A DNA stretch of 35,775 nt, taken from NCBI GenBank assembly GCA_934102255.1, contig CAKOSN010000018.1:1-35775 (forward strand). Direction: 5' to 3'. Of this stretch, positions 7,089 to 16,455 are shown in pieces. This DNA is from an uncultured Bacilli bacterium. GTDB lineage: Bacteria > Bacillota_I > Bacilli_A > RF39 > UBA660. Both the position numbers and the translations under genes were made by a program. The number at the start of each line of letters is the position of its first letter. Within the stretch, counting starts at the first letter, position 1. Below the pieces are notes generated by a model. The model did not search any database and had not been told where the DNA came from. It worked only from the letters and a program-made list of their open reading frames with translations.

Positions 7089-7123
7089 AAATTTAGAAAT
7101 TCTTTGAAAATAGGAGGTTTGGA

Positions 7124-8176
7124 ATGAAAGATTTAACTATAGAAAAAGATAAAGAAAAGGTTCTTGACCAAGTTCTTGCAGATATTGAAAAGCAATTTGG
7201 TAAAGGTGCTGTTATGCGTTTAGGTTCGCAAGAACATTTAAATGTAGAAGTAGTGCCTAGCGGCTCTTTAAGCTTAGATATAGCTTTAGGTGTTGGTGGA
7301 TATCCAAAAGGACGTATTATTGAAATTTATGGACCAGAATCAAGTGGTAAAACAACTTTTGCTCTGCATGCGATTGCAGAAGTACAAAGAAGGGGTGGAC
7401 GAGCTGCTTTTATAGATGCAGAACATGCTTTAGACCCTGTGTATGCTAAGAACTTAGGAGTTAATATTAATGAATTACTTTTGAGTCAACCAGATACTGG
7501 TGAGCAAGCTTTAGAAATATGTGAAGCCTTAGTAAGAAGCGAAGTAGTTAATATAGTTGTAATTGATTCAGTTGCTGCTTTAGTACCACAAGCTGAAATT
7601 GAAGGGGATATGGGGGATAGTCATGTCGGTTTACAAGCTAGATTGATGAGTCAAGCATTAAGAAAATTATCTGGTACTATCAATAAAACAAAAACAACAG
7701 CAATATTCATTAATCAGTTAAGAGAAAAAGTAGGTATTATGTTTGGAAATCCAGAAACTACAACAGGCGGACGTGCTCTAAAGTTTTATGCTAGTATAAG
7801 ACTAGATATAAGACGTGGTGAACAACTCAAAGACGGCGATAAATTTATTGGCAATAAAACAAATATTAAAGTAGTTAAAAATAAAGTAGCGCCACCATTT
7901 AAGACAGCTTCAGTTGATATTATTTATGGTAGTGGTGTTTCTCATACTGGTGAAGTTTTAGATATTGCTAGCGATCTTGGAATGATAAATAAAAGTGGAG
8001 CTTGGTATTCTTATAAAGGTGAAAAAATAGGTCAAGGAAGGGAAAATGCTAAGAACTATTTAGCAAACAATCCTACTGTTTTAAATGAGTTAGAACTTAT
8101 GATAAGAAAACATTATAATTTTAATGATGTAATGGATAAACAATTAGAAAAAAATGCTAAAAAATCTAATAATTAA
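7124..8176 (+). CDS. recA: Recombinase RecA
   Basis: RecA forms ATP-dependent filaments on single-stranded DNA, drives strand exchange and triggers LexA-type repressor cleavage. 350 residues, the normal length. Walker A GPESSGKT at 70-77, the INQLREKVG segment, and the DNA-binding loop 2 region FGNPETTTGGRALKFYAS are all intact. The C-terminus (KNAKKSNN) is basic rather than acidic, unlike the regulatory acidic tail of E. coli RecA, but such tails vary in Firmicutes. The start is fixed by AGGAGG at 7112-7117. It is monocistronic: its own promoter lies upstream and a separate promoter for the next gene lies downstream. Confidence 0.99.
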   Translation: MKDLTIEKDKEKVLDQVLADIEKQFGKGAVMRLGSQEHLNVEVVPSGSLSLDIALGVGGYPKGRIIEIYGPESSGKTTFALHAIAEVQRRGGRAAFIDAEHALDPVYAKNLGVNINELLLSQPDTGEQALEICEALVRSEVVNIVVIDSVAALVPQAEIEGDMGDSHVGLQARLMSQALRKLSGTINKTKTTAIFINQLREKVGIMFGNPETTTGGRALKFYASIRLDIRRGEQLKDGDKFIGNKTNIKVVKNKVAPPFKTASVDIIYGSGVSHTGEVLDIASDLGMINKSGAWYSYKGEKIGQGRENAKNYLANNPTVLNELELMIRKHYNFNDVMDKQLEKNAKKSNN

Positions 8177-8216
8177 GTAAGTTTGTCAAAATTTTAAAAA
8201 AAGTAAACTATGTATC

Positions 8217-8245
8217 TTGCAAGTGATTTTTACTTGTGTTACTAT
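8217..8245 (+). promoter_or_regulatory. Promoter of the class A PBP gene
   Basis: TTGCAA (8217-8222), 17 bases, TACTAT (8240-8245). The spacer contains half of a small inverted repeat (CAAGT ... ACTTG). The ribosome site AAGGGGG (8264-8270) precedes the ATG at 8280 by 9 bases. Confidence 0.65.
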
Positions 8246-8279
8246 TAATTGTAGTCGTTAGAAAAGGGGGTTCCTTGCA

Positions 8280-10151
8280 ATGTATGTAGTTAATAAAAAG
8301 AAGAAAAAAAAGAAAAAGTTTAATTTTATTGTATTCTTAAATTTTCTTCTTTTCTTTTGCATTGTTATTTCAGTTGGATTAGGTGTTAATTATATTGTTA
8401 AGAATGCTCCTGTGTTTGATAAAAGGAATCTTTACATGAGTCAATCCACTATAATGTTAGATAAAAATGGTAATGAAATAACAAGACTTGGTGCTGAAGA
8501 CAGAGAGTTAGTATCTTATAAAGATTTACCACAAGTTTTAGTGGATGCAATTGTTGCAGCGGAAGATTCTAGATATTTTCAACATCAAGGATTTGATTTA
8601 GTTCGATTTGTTAAAGCTACTATAAACCATTTAAATGGTGATAGTAATGCTGGTGGTGCTTCAACAATAACAATGCAAATATCTAAACAAGTATTTACTT
8701 CTAATGTTTCAACGGGAATTGAGGGTATAATAAGAAAATTTACTGATATTTATTTATCAATGTTTCAGATTGAAAAGAATTACTCTAAAGAGGAAATATT
8801 AGAAATATATGTAAATTACCCATTCTTAGGAGCTCATAGTTATGGTGTTGAAATGGCTTGTCAAAATTATTTTGGAAAAAGTGTAAGAGATATTAATTTA
8901 GCCGAAGCTGCTCTTATTGCTGGACTATTTAATGCGCCATCAGATTTTGACCCTTATGAAAACGTTTATAATGCTACTAAAAGGCGTAATGAAGTACTAA
9001 ATTTAATGCATAGACATGGTTATATAACGGATGAACAATTACAAGATGCTTTAAATATTTCAGTATCTAGTATGCTTATTGGTAAAAAGACAAGTACTAA
9101 TAAATATCAGAGTTTTATAGATACAGTAACTAATGAAGTAATAAATGATACTGGGTTAAATCCTTATAATGTACCGATGATAATCCAAACTACTTTAGAT
9201 ACAACGGTTCAAGATGCTGTTAATGATGTTATGGACAATAAAAAGAATTTTAAAGACGATGCTATTCAAGCTGGTATTGCTGTAACTAGTGTTGCCGATG
9301 GTTCAATCATGGCTATTGGGGGTGGACGTAATAGAACTGGAGCAAGACAGTATAATTATGCCACGGATATTAAGCGAGCTCCCGGCTCTTCGATAAAACC
9401 TTTTATGGATTATGGACCATACTTTGAATTTAATGGTGGAACTCCAAATGATATTATTTTGGATGCTCCTTATACTTATTCAGATGGAACAAGGATTGTT
9501 AATGCAATGCGTGATTATAAAGGCTATATTACAATTAAACAGGCATTGTCAGATTCGAGAAATATTCCTGCTTTAAAAGTATTTCAACAGGTTGATAAAA
9601 CTAAAATAGCAAATTTTGTTCATGCTTTTGGAATCGATTATGGTGAAAACTTATATGAGTCAGCTTCGATTGGAGCTTTTGAAGGAGTTTCTCCTTTACA
9701 GATGTCAGCAGCTTATGGTACTTATGCTAGAGGTGGTTATTATATAGAACCTTATTCTTATACTAGAATTACTTATCGTGATAATAATGAAGTAAAAGAA
9801 AAGACTTATCAAAAAGAGAAAGTATGTAGTGAAAAAACAGCTAAATATATTAATGAAATTTTACTTTATGCTATAAAATATGGAAAAATATTAGGTACTT
9901 TAGAAGTTGGAAATGCCGAAGTTGCTGGAAAAACAGGTACAACTACTATAGATAGAGCTAAAACTGATGCTTTAGGAATTAGTGAGTATTCTGTATTAGA
10001 TTCTTGGGCGTGTATCTATAGTCGTGATTATTCAATATCATTATGGTATGGATATGATGAAGTAACAAGTACTAATTATATGTTAAATATTGATGCTACA
10101 TTAGGACGAAGAAGAATAATAAAGAAGTTAGTAAAACAAATAATTTCTTGA
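8280..10151 (+). CDS. Class A penicillin-binding protein (bifunctional)
   Basis: Peptidoglycan glycosyltransferase and DD-transpeptidase of the outer membrane face. 623 residues: a lysine-rich cytoplasmic start, one membrane helix (~15-40), then a GT51 domain (~55-260) with the catalytic EDSRYFQHQG (E95), STITMQISKQ and the second glutamate region KEEILEIYVN. The transpeptidase domain (~300-620) has SIKP (S371, K373), SRN (426-428) and KTGTT (551-555), so all three penicillin-binding motifs are present. It is shorter than PBP1A-type proteins with C-terminal extensions and ends close to the transpeptidase fold. It shows that this organism builds a wall, unlike true mollicutes. TGA is its stop codon. 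Single-gene unit with its own promoter and the terminator at 10272. Confidence 0.96.
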   Translation: MYVVNKKKKKKKKFNFIVFLNFLLFFCIVISVGLGVNYIVKNAPVFDKRNLYMSQSTIMLDKNGNEITRLGAEDRELVSYKDLPQVLVDAIVAAEDSRYFQHQGFDLVRFVKATINHLNGDSNAGGASTITMQISKQVFTSNVSTGIEGIIRKFTDIYLSMFQIEKNYSKEEILEIYVNYPFLGAHSYGVEMACQNYFGKSVRDINLAEAALIAGLFNAPSDFDPYENVYNATKRRNEVLNLMHRHGYITDEQLQDALNISVSSMLIGKKTSTNKYQSFIDTVTNEVINDTGLNPYNVPMIIQTTLDTTVQDAVNDVMDNKKNFKDDAIQAGIAVTSVADGSIMAIGGGRNRTGARQYNYATDIKRAPGSSIKPFMDYGPYFEFNGGTPNDIILDAPYTYSDGTRIVNAMRDYKGYITIKQALSDSRNIPALKVFQQVDKTKIANFVHAFGIDYGENLYESASIGAFEGVSPLQMSAAYGTYARGGYYIEPYSYTRITYRDNNEVKEKTYQKEKVCSEKTAKYINEILLYAIKYGKILGTLEVGNAEVAGKTGTTTIDRAKTDALGISEYSVLDSWACIYSRDYSISLWYGYDEVTSTNYMLNIDATLGRRRIIKKLVKQIIS

Positions 10152-10271
10152 AATCAAAAGTTATTAACTTCAACTTAAGGTAATTAATATAATAAGTAAA
10201 AAATTAGTAATAATTATGTATAAATTATAAAATTAAGTTATGAATGAATATAAACTATATTTGTTACTGAT

Positions 10272-10308
10272 GAGAGTCATTTAAGATACTAGTCTTGTGG
10301 CTCTTTTT
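10272..10308 (+). terminator. Terminator between the PBP gene and rny
   Basis: Outer stem AGAGTCA (10273-10279) / TGGCTCT (10298-10304) with wobble pairs, inner stem AAGA / TCTT, then TTTTTCTTTT. It lies about 120 bases past the PBP stop; the AT-rich stretch before it holds no visible feature. Confidence 0.75.
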
Positions 10309-10324
10309 CTTTTGGGAAAAATCA

Positions 10325-10353
10325 TTGATAAATGTAAGAAAATTAATTATAAT
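10325..10353 (+). promoter_or_regulatory. Promoter of rny
   Basis: TTGATA (10325-10330), 17 bases, TATAAT (10348-10353). The leader is ~30 bases, with AGAGGAG before the ATG at 10392. Confidence 0.8.
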
Positions 10354-10391
10354 AAAAGTATAGATTAATTTCTATTAGAGGAGAAAATTAT

Positions 10392-11945
10392 ATGGAATTA
10401 AATTTATTATCCATTATTTTCTTGATTTTGGGACTTTTTGTCGGGGCAATTATTGTCATCGTTACTTATATGATTAGAAAGAAAAACTTAGCTACTAAAG
10501 CTGCTGATATGATTAGTGAAGCTGTTAGAAAAGCTGAGGAAGCTAAAAATAAGAGTTTAGCTGAAATTAAAGCTGAAAGTTTACGTGTTAAAGAAGAGAC
10601 AGATAAAGAAGTAAAAGAACGTAAACAAGAGCTAAAAGAATTAGAAGATAGACTTGATAAGAGAGAAACAAGTTTAGATAAACGTGAAGAATTACTACAA
10701 GTACGTTCTAATAATTTAGATAAAAAAGATGATGATATCTTAGATAAACAAAAAAAGTTACAAGATAAAGAAGAGAAAATAGATGAAATATTAAAAAAAC
10801 AAATGGAAAAACTAGAAGAAATTAGCAAGTTAAAAAGAGATAAAGCTCATGATTTAATTATGAAAAAAGTAGAAGAAGATATGTCTTTAGAAATTGCTGA
10901 TTATATTAAAGAAGAGGAGCAAAAAGCTAAATTAAATGCTCATGAGGTTGCTAAAGGAATTATTGTTTCGGCTATGCAAAGATATTCAGCTGATGTTACC
11001 AATGAACAAACTGTTAGTACGATTACTCTACCTAGTGATGATATGAAAGGCCGTCTAATTGGTCGTGAAGGACGTAATATTAAGACGATTGAGGCTGTAA
11101 CAGGAGTTGATTTAATTATTGATGATACGCCTGAGGCAATCGTTATATCATCTTTTGACCCTTTAAGAAGAGAAATAGCTAAAATTACTATTGAAACTTT
11201 AATTAAAGATGGTCGTATTCATCCAACAAGAATAGAAGAAGTATATACTAAGACTTGTAATGATATAAATACAAAAATTACTGATTTAGGAAATAATGCT
11301 ATATATGATTTAGGACTTGGTAAAGTCGATGCTGAGTTAATTAACATTATTGGTCGTTTAAATTACCGTACTAGTTATGGTCAAAATGCCCTACAACATT
11401 CAATGGAAGTTGCTTATCTTTGTGGCCTTATGGCTTCGGAGTTGGGAGAAAATGTAAGTCTTGCTCGTCGTGCTGGCTTATTACATGATATTGGTAAGGC
11501 TATTGATTATGAAGTTGAAGGTTCTCATGTAGAATTAGGAGTAATGCTTGCTAAAAAATATCATGAAGATGAAGTCGTTATTAATGCTATTGCTTCACAT
11601 CATGGTGATATAGAACCAAAAAGTATCATTGCTATTTTAGTTCAAATTGCCGATACTTTATCAGCAGCTCGTCCAGGAGCTAGAAATGATTCAATAGAAA
11701 ACTATGTTAAACGTTTAGAACAATTAGAAACTATTGGTAACTCTTTTGAAGGTGTTGAAAAAACTTATGCTATGCAAGCTGGTCGTGAGGTAAGAGTCAT
11801 GGTTAAACCGGAAGAAATAGACGATGCTAAAGCTAAAATAATTGCTCGCAATATGAAAGAAAAAATTGAATCAGAAATGCAATATCCAGGTACAGTTAAA
11901 ATTACAGTTATTAGAGAAACTAGGGCCTCAGAAGAAGCAAAATAA
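10392..11945 (+). CDS. rny: Ribonuclease Y
   Basis: Membrane-anchored endoribonuclease that starts mRNA decay in Firmicutes. 517 residues in the standard order: N-terminal membrane helix (~5-27), long Lys/Glu coiled coil (~30-180), KH domain with GRLIGREGRNIKTIE (~210-270), HD domain with HSMEV and LLHDIGKA plus the following SHVELG and ASHHGD motifs (~330-430), and the conserved C-terminal domain. The HD metal-binding residues are all present. It has its own promoter directly upstream, and a new promoter starts 2 bases after its stop for rluB. Confidence 0.98.
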   Translation: MELNLLSIIFLILGLFVGAIIVIVTYMIRKKNLATKAADMISEAVRKAEEAKNKSLAEIKAESLRVKEETDKEVKERKQELKELEDRLDKRETSLDKREELLQVRSNNLDKKDDDILDKQKKLQDKEEKIDEILKKQMEKLEEISKLKRDKAHDLIMKKVEEDMSLEIADYIKEEEQKAKLNAHEVAKGIIVSAMQRYSADVTNEQTVSTITLPSDDMKGRLIGREGRNIKTIEAVTGVDLIIDDTPEAIVISSFDPLRREIAKITIETLIKDGRIHPTRIEEVYTKTCNDINTKITDLGNNAIYDLGLGKVDAELINIIGRLNYRTSYGQNALQHSMEVAYLCGLMASELGENVSLARRAGLLHDIGKAIDYEVEGSHVELGVMLAKKYHEDEVVINAIASHHGDIEPKSIIAILVQIADTLSAARPGARNDSIENYVKRLEQLETIGNSFEGVEKTYAMQAGREVRVMVKPEEIDDAKAKIIARNMKEKIESEMQYPGTVKITVIRETRASEEAK

Positions 11946-11946
11946 A

Positions 11947-11975
11947 TTGCTTAATAGATAATATTGTGATATTAT
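11947..11975 (+). promoter_or_regulatory. Promoter of rluB
   Basis: TTGCTT (11947-11952), 17 bases, TATTAT (11970-11975), then ~40 bases to the ATG at 12015 with TAGGAG ahead of it. Confidence 0.6.
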
Positions 11976-12014
11976 ACAAATGCACAAAAAACGTTAGTTA
12001 GGAGTTATTAAATT

Positions 12015-12728
12015 ATGGAAAGATTACAAAAAGTTATTGCTCAGGCTGGGGTAGCTTCCCGAAGAAAAGCAGAAGAGCTAATAGTTAATGGTAAAGTTAC
12101 TGTTAATGGTAGTATTGTTACAGAACTTGGAACTAAAGTAAGTGGTACTGATATTATTACAGTAAATGGTCGTCAACTTACTAAGGAAAGTTATGAATAT
12201 TATTTATTAAATAAGCCAAGAGGATATATTTGTAGTCTTAATGATGAATTTAATCGTAATATTGTAACTGAGTTGATTGCTACAGACAAGAGAATTTATC
12301 CAGTAGGTCGTCTTGATTATGATACAACAGGATTAATTATTTTAACTAACGATGGTACTTTAGCTAATATTTTGATGCATCCAAAGAATAAAGTTGAGAA
12401 AACTTATATAGCTAAAATAGAAGGTAATTTATCAATGGAAGAGTTGCATAAACTTAAAACTGGTATTGTTGTTGATAAAATGCTATGTAAACCAACTAGA
12501 GTTAAAATTAAGAAACATGACATTGTTAAATGTACAGATTTAGTTGAAATAACAATTATGGAAGGACGTAATCATATTGTTAAGAATTTATTTAAAGCTG
12601 TTGGTCATGAAGTTGAAAAATTAAAACGTGAAAAATATGGTTTCTTGGAACTAGGAAATCTAAAATCTGGTGAATATCGTCCTTTAACAATTAAAGAAGT
12701 ACATCGTTTGTATGCTTATAAAAAATAA
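12015..12728 (+). CDS. rluB: rRNA pseudouridine synthase, RluB/RsuA family
   Basis: Converts a specific uridine of 23S rRNA (RluB) or 16S rRNA (RsuA) to pseudouridine; the Firmicute ortholog is usually called RluB. 237 residues: N-terminal S4 RNA-binding domain (~1-50, RLQKVIAQAGVASRRKAEELI), then the synthase domain with LLNKPRGY and the catalytic motif GRLDYDTTGL (D101). The C-terminal EGRNHIVKNLF motif is present. The stop codon is part of a strong terminator hairpin. The RluB/RsuA distinction is from the general family layout only. Confidence 0.93.
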   Translation: MERLQKVIAQAGVASRRKAEELIVNGKVTVNGSIVTELGTKVSGTDIITVNGRQLTKESYEYYLLNKPRGYICSLNDEFNRNIVTELIATDKRIYPVGRLDYDTTGLIILTNDGTLANILMHPKNKVEKTYIAKIEGNLSMEELHKLKTGIVVDKMLCKPTRVKIKKHDIVKCTDLVEITIMEGRNHIVKNLFKAVGHEVEKLKREKYGFLELGNLKSGEYRPLTIKEVHRLYAYKK

Positions 12729-12758
12729 AGAGTTTAATGCAGATGTTAAACTCTTTTT
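12727..12758 (+). terminator. Terminator after rluB, just ahead of the U32 gene
   Basis: Perfect 11-bp stem AAAGAGTTTAA (12727-12737) / TTAAACTCTTT (12746-12756) followed by T. It ends only 18 bases before the next ATG, leaving no room for a promoter in between. Confidence 0.85.
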
Positions 12759-12776
12759 AGAAAGAATTTGATTTTT

Positions 12777-14930
12777 ATGAAATATGAATTATTAGCGCCA
12801 GCTGGCGATATGGAGTGTTTAAAATGGGCGATAGAAGGTGGTTGTGATGCCGTTTACTTAGGTGGTAATCACTTTGGAGCCAGGGCTTTTTCTAAAAATT
12901 TTTCAGATGAAGAATTAGTTTTGGCAATAAAATATGCTCATCGTTATGGCGTTAAAGTTTATTTAACTTGCAATACTTTAATTTATGATGAAGAGGTAGA
13001 AGAATTTTTAAAATTTGTTCGTTTTGCTCATCAAAATGGCATTGATGCTGTTTTAATTCAAGACCTTGGTATGTATGATTTAGTTCATCAAAAATTTCCT
13101 GATTTAGAAATTCATGCTTCTACTCAAATGCATATTCATAATTTAGAAGGGGCTTTAGTAGCTAAAAGATTAGGTTTTAAAAGAATAGTTTTAGCTCGTG
13201 AAACTGATGTCGATACGATTAAAGAAATTAAAGAAAAAACAGGGTTAGATGTTGAAGTATTTGTTCATGGTTCTTTATGTGTATCTTATTCTGGACAATG
13301 TCTATTTTCCAGTTTAGTTGGTGGTCGTAGTGGTAACCGTGGTGCTTGTGCTGGTTCTTGCCGTCTACCTTATGATATTGTTGATAAAAATAACGAAGTA
13401 TTAAATAAAAGTAAAAAATATCCTTTATCAATGAAAGATTTATGCGCTATTGCAAGTATTGGCAAACTAATGGATATTGGTGTTAATTCTTTTAAAATTG
13501 AAGGAAGAATGAAATCAAAAGAATATGTTTATTTAGTTACTAAGCTTTATCGTAAGGCTATAGATAGTTATTTAGAAAATAAAAAAGTAACTATTGATTA
13601 TGAAATCTTGGATAAATTAAAGAAAGTATTTAATCGTGAATACACTTTAGGATTCTTAAATAATGTTAGTAATAATGATGTAATAAATGGCAAACAACCT
13701 AATAATGTAGGAGTTAAAATAGGTAATGTAGTTAAACTTACAAAGACTAATGCTTTAATAAAATTAGAAGATGAATTACATATTAATGACGGTTTAAGAA
13801 TAAAAGGAACAGAAGGAGAAATTGGGACGATTGTAAATGATTTTTATTTACAAGGTAATCTGGTAAAAGAAGCAGTTTCTGGTATGGTAATTAGTTTACC
13901 TATTTGGAAGAAACCTAACGTTGGAGATGAAGTGTTTCTTACGTCTTCTAAATATATTGGTGATTGTATTGCAAATGATATAGAAAAGAATCCAAGAAAA
14001 TTAATTCTTAATGGTAGTATTATTTTACATAAAAATGAAAAAGTTATATTTAAAGTAACTGACGGTTTAAATGCTATTACACTTACGGGACCAGTTGTTG
14101 ATATAGCTAAAAATAGACCTTTAACAAAGGAAACTATTTTAGAAAAACTAACTAAATTAGGAGGAACTGTTTATAAGTTTGCTAATATTGATTGCATTTT
14201 AGATGATGATATTTTTATACCTTTAACAGCTCTTAATGAGTTAAGAAGAGAAGCGATAGATACTTTAAATACTAAAAGAGAAAATATTCCAGATAAAATA
14301 GTTGAAAAGAAATATATTAGAGAAGTACCTGAATTTAAAAAAGAAAATTCTATTAATGCTTGTGTTTTTAAAGATAGTGATATCGATAATGCAACTAAAT
14401 ATCAAAATATTTATTCTTATCAAGAAGATACTAAGTATTTAAGAGTATTACCAAATGTCATAAGTGAATATTCAAATGATTTAAAAAATTTATCTTTAAA
14501 ACCAGTTTTAGTCGGGGAGATAGGTGGTTTAAATTTAGCTAATATTCATGCTGATTACAGTTTAAATGTTGTTAACTCTTATACCGTTGCTTTTTTACAT
14601 AGTTTAGGAGTTAAAAAGATAACATTATCTTATGAAATGACAAGAAGTCAAATTAAGATTTTAATAGATAAATATCAAGAAAGATATGGATGTTTTCCTA
14701 ATATCGAAGTAATTGCTTATGGTTATATTAAGATTATGACTCTAAAATATAATTTATTAAGTGATTATGAAGATGCAGTTTATTTCAAAGATAGATTCAA
14801 TAATAATTATCGAATAAGGAAATATAATGGTTTAACAGAGGTTTATTATTCTAAGATACTAGATAATAGAAATATAGACTACTTTAGTATTGGAGTTAAC
14901 CATGTACGATATAACCTTTACAAATTTTAA
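12777..14930 (+). CDS. U32 peptidase-family RNA hydroxylation protein
   Basis: 717 residues from ATG at 12777; the in-frame TTG at 12768 is less likely, and the ribosome site is weak in either case. The N-terminal ~330 residues are a complete U32 domain: LLAPAGDMECLKWAIEGGCD at the start and four conserved cysteines C168, C175, C191 and C195 (HGSLCVSYSGQC, then GACAGSC). The rest matches the long U32 proteins with an added C-terminal region. Family knowledge: U32 members such as TrhP (YegQ, YrrN/YrrO) and RlhA act in hydroxylation of tRNA U34 or of 23S rRNA, and some carry an iron-sulfur cluster; 'peptidase' is a historical label. Whether this one acts on tRNA or rRNA cannot be told here. It follows rluB across a terminator and precedes a glycosyltransferase by 48 bases. 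Confidence 0.9.
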   Translation: MKYELLAPAGDMECLKWAIEGGCDAVYLGGNHFGARAFSKNFSDEELVLAIKYAHRYGVKVYLTCNTLIYDEEVEEFLKFVRFAHQNGIDAVLIQDLGMYDLVHQKFPDLEIHASTQMHIHNLEGALVAKRLGFKRIVLARETDVDTIKEIKEKTGLDVEVFVHGSLCVSYSGQCLFSSLVGGRSGNRGACAGSCRLPYDIVDKNNEVLNKSKKYPLSMKDLCAIASIGKLMDIGVNSFKIEGRMKSKEYVYLVTKLYRKAIDSYLENKKVTIDYEILDKLKKVFNREYTLGFLNNVSNNDVINGKQPNNVGVKIGNVVKLTKTNALIKLEDELHINDGLRIKGTEGEIGTIVNDFYLQGNLVKEAVSGMVISLPIWKKPNVGDEVFLTSSKYIGDCIANDIEKNPRKLILNGSIILHKNEKVIFKVTDGLNAITLTGPVVDIAKNRPLTKETILEKLTKLGGTVYKFANIDCILDDDIFIPLTALNELRREAIDTLNTKRENIPDKIVEKKYIREVPEFKKENSINACVFKDSDIDNATKYQNIYSYQEDTKYLRVLPNVISEYSNDLKNLSLKPVLVGEIGGLNLANIHADYSLNVVNSYTVAFLHSLGVKKITLSYEMTRSQIKILIDKYQERYGCFPNIEVIAYGYIKIMTLKYNLLSDYEDAVYFKDRFNNNYRIRKYNGLTEVYYSKILDNRNIDYFSIGVNHVRYNLYKF

Positions 14931-14978
14931 GAAAAAAGATACAATGTTGATATAACTTATTAGTAAGGAAGTTTAATT

Positions 14979-16214
14979 ATGTGGCAAGCAATTTATTATA
15001 TATTTTTTACTTTAACACTGTTTTATGGACTTTATTATTCTTTAACAGGACTATATGGTTTTTTAAAACCAAAGAAATTTAAGATAGTACCTTTTGAAGC
15101 AGAAAAAAAGTTTGCTATTGTTATAGCGGCTCGTAATGAAGAAGCAGTTGTTGGTAATTTAGTAAAATCAGTTTTAGAGTCTAATTATCCTAGAGATTTA
15201 TATGAAGTTTATGTAGCTGTTAATAATACAACTGATAATACGGCAAAGGTTGCTAAAGAAGCGGGCGCTATTGTTATTGATGTTAAAGAAAAAGTTAAAT
15301 CAAAAGGCGAAGTTTTACGATATGTTTTTAAAAAATTAAGAAATCGTAAAGATATTGATGCTTATATTATTTTTGATGCAGATAACATTATTCATCCTGA
15401 CTTTTTAGCTCGTATGAATGATACATTATGCTGTGGTTATCGTGTTGCTCAAGGCTTTAGAGATAGTAAAAATATTAGTGATAACTGGATAAGTGGTTCT
15501 TACTCTTTATATTATTACATGCAAAATTTCTTCTTTAGTAAGGCTCGTATGACAATTAATCAAAATGCTTCCATTAACGGAACTGGTTTCATGGTTAAAA
15601 AAGAATTAATTGATGAAATGGGATTTCCTACCCAAACTTTAACAGAAGATATTGAATTTACGGCTTTGTGTGCCTTAAGAGATGAAAGAATCGCTTTTGT
15701 TGAAAATGCTGTTACTTATGATGAACAACCAGTTGAATTTAAAGCTTCTTGGAAGCAAAGAAAAAGATGGTCGGTTGGTTGTTTACAATGTTTAAAGCTT
15801 TATTGGAAAGATTTACTTGTACATTTCTTTAAAACTGGAAGTCAACCTTCGTTTGATATGTTTATGAACTTTGTCGCACCAGTTGTTCAAGTAATTTGCC
15901 TTGTTGAATTTGTTGCCTTAATTTTCTTTAGAATATTTAATATTCGTCTTTATGATATATTCTCATCACTATTCTCAAGTGGGGCTATATTCATGATTTT
16001 AACTTATGTTAGTGGCGTTGTAGTTAGTGTCTTCATTTTAAAATATAATAAAAGAAAGGCTAAAAATCTTTTAAGTGCGATTGCCTTATTTGCTGTTTTC
16101 ATTTTAACTTGGATACCAATTAATGTGGTATGTCTATTTACTAAAGATATGAAATGGGAAGAAATTAAGCATAACCGTGGTATTGCCTCAAATGAGATGA
16201 AGTTTAATAAATAA
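14979..16214 (+). CDS. Processive family 2 glycosyltransferase, membrane
   Basis: 411 residues; ATG at 14979 after AAGGAAG. One N-terminal membrane helix (~5-29), a GT-A catalytic domain (~43-265) and about three or four C-terminal helices (~295-400). Catalytic motifs: IAARNEE (49-55), DADN with D133/D135 for metal and sugar-nucleotide binding, TED (222-224) as base region and QRKRW (260-264), the QxxRW motif of processive enzymes such as cellulose, hyaluronan and PNAG synthases. It probably polymerises and exports a polysaccharide or glycosylates a lipid carrier; the sugar cannot be read from sequence. No partner export genes lie beside it. The next small gene overlaps its stop by one base. 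Confidence 0.92.
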   Translation: MWQAIYYIFFTLTLFYGLYYSLTGLYGFLKPKKFKIVPFEAEKKFAIVIAARNEEAVVGNLVKSVLESNYPRDLYEVYVAVNNTTDNTAKVAKEAGAIVIDVKEKVKSKGEVLRYVFKKLRNRKDIDAYIIFDADNIIHPDFLARMNDTLCCGYRVAQGFRDSKNISDNWISGSYSLYYYMQNFFFSKARMTINQNASINGTGFMVKKELIDEMGFPTQTLTEDIEFTALCALRDERIAFVENAVTYDEQPVEFKASWKQRKRWSVGCLQCLKLYWKDLLVHFFKTGSQPSFDMFMNFVAPVVQVICLVEFVALIFFRIFNIRLYDIFSSLFSSGAIFMILTYVSGVVVSVFILKYNKRKAKNLLSAIALFAVFILTWIPINVVCLFTKDMKWEEIKHNRGIASNEMKFNK

Positions 16215-16438
16215 TGTTAGTTAATGTTAATAAAAAATTAATGCTTGATGATTATGAGATAAGTGTTTTAAAAAAATATAATATAGATGTTAGTAAGTGT
16301 GCTAACTTAAGAGAAGTAATTTTATTAGTGGAAATGTTTATGGATAATTATGAGCTTGATAGCGAAGAATTAGACGAGTTAGATTATATTTTAGAAAAAT
16401 TACAAGAAAGAAATTATTATCAAAATACAAATAAGTAG
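16214..16438 (+). CDS. Small acidic helical protein (74 aa)
   Basis: ATG at 16214 overlaps the last base of the glycosyltransferase stop (TAATG), indicating translational coupling. 74 residues, acidic and probably all-helical (LREVILLVEMFMDNYELD, ELDELDYILEKLQERN). No membrane segment, signal peptide or known motif. The length, acidity and coupling suggest an accessory subunit of the glycosyltransferase, but that is inference only. Confidence 0.75.
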   Translation: MLVNVNKKLMLDDYEISVLKKYNIDVSKCANLREVILLVEMFMDNYELDSEELDELDYILEKLQERNYYQNTNK

Positions 16439-16455
16439 GAAAAGTGTGGTTAATT

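Noticed and set aside
10466..10828. 120-aa ORF antisense to rny
   Set aside because: Low-complexity Ser/Phe product that is the mirror of the coiled-coil codons of RNase Y; no ribosome site or independent signal.
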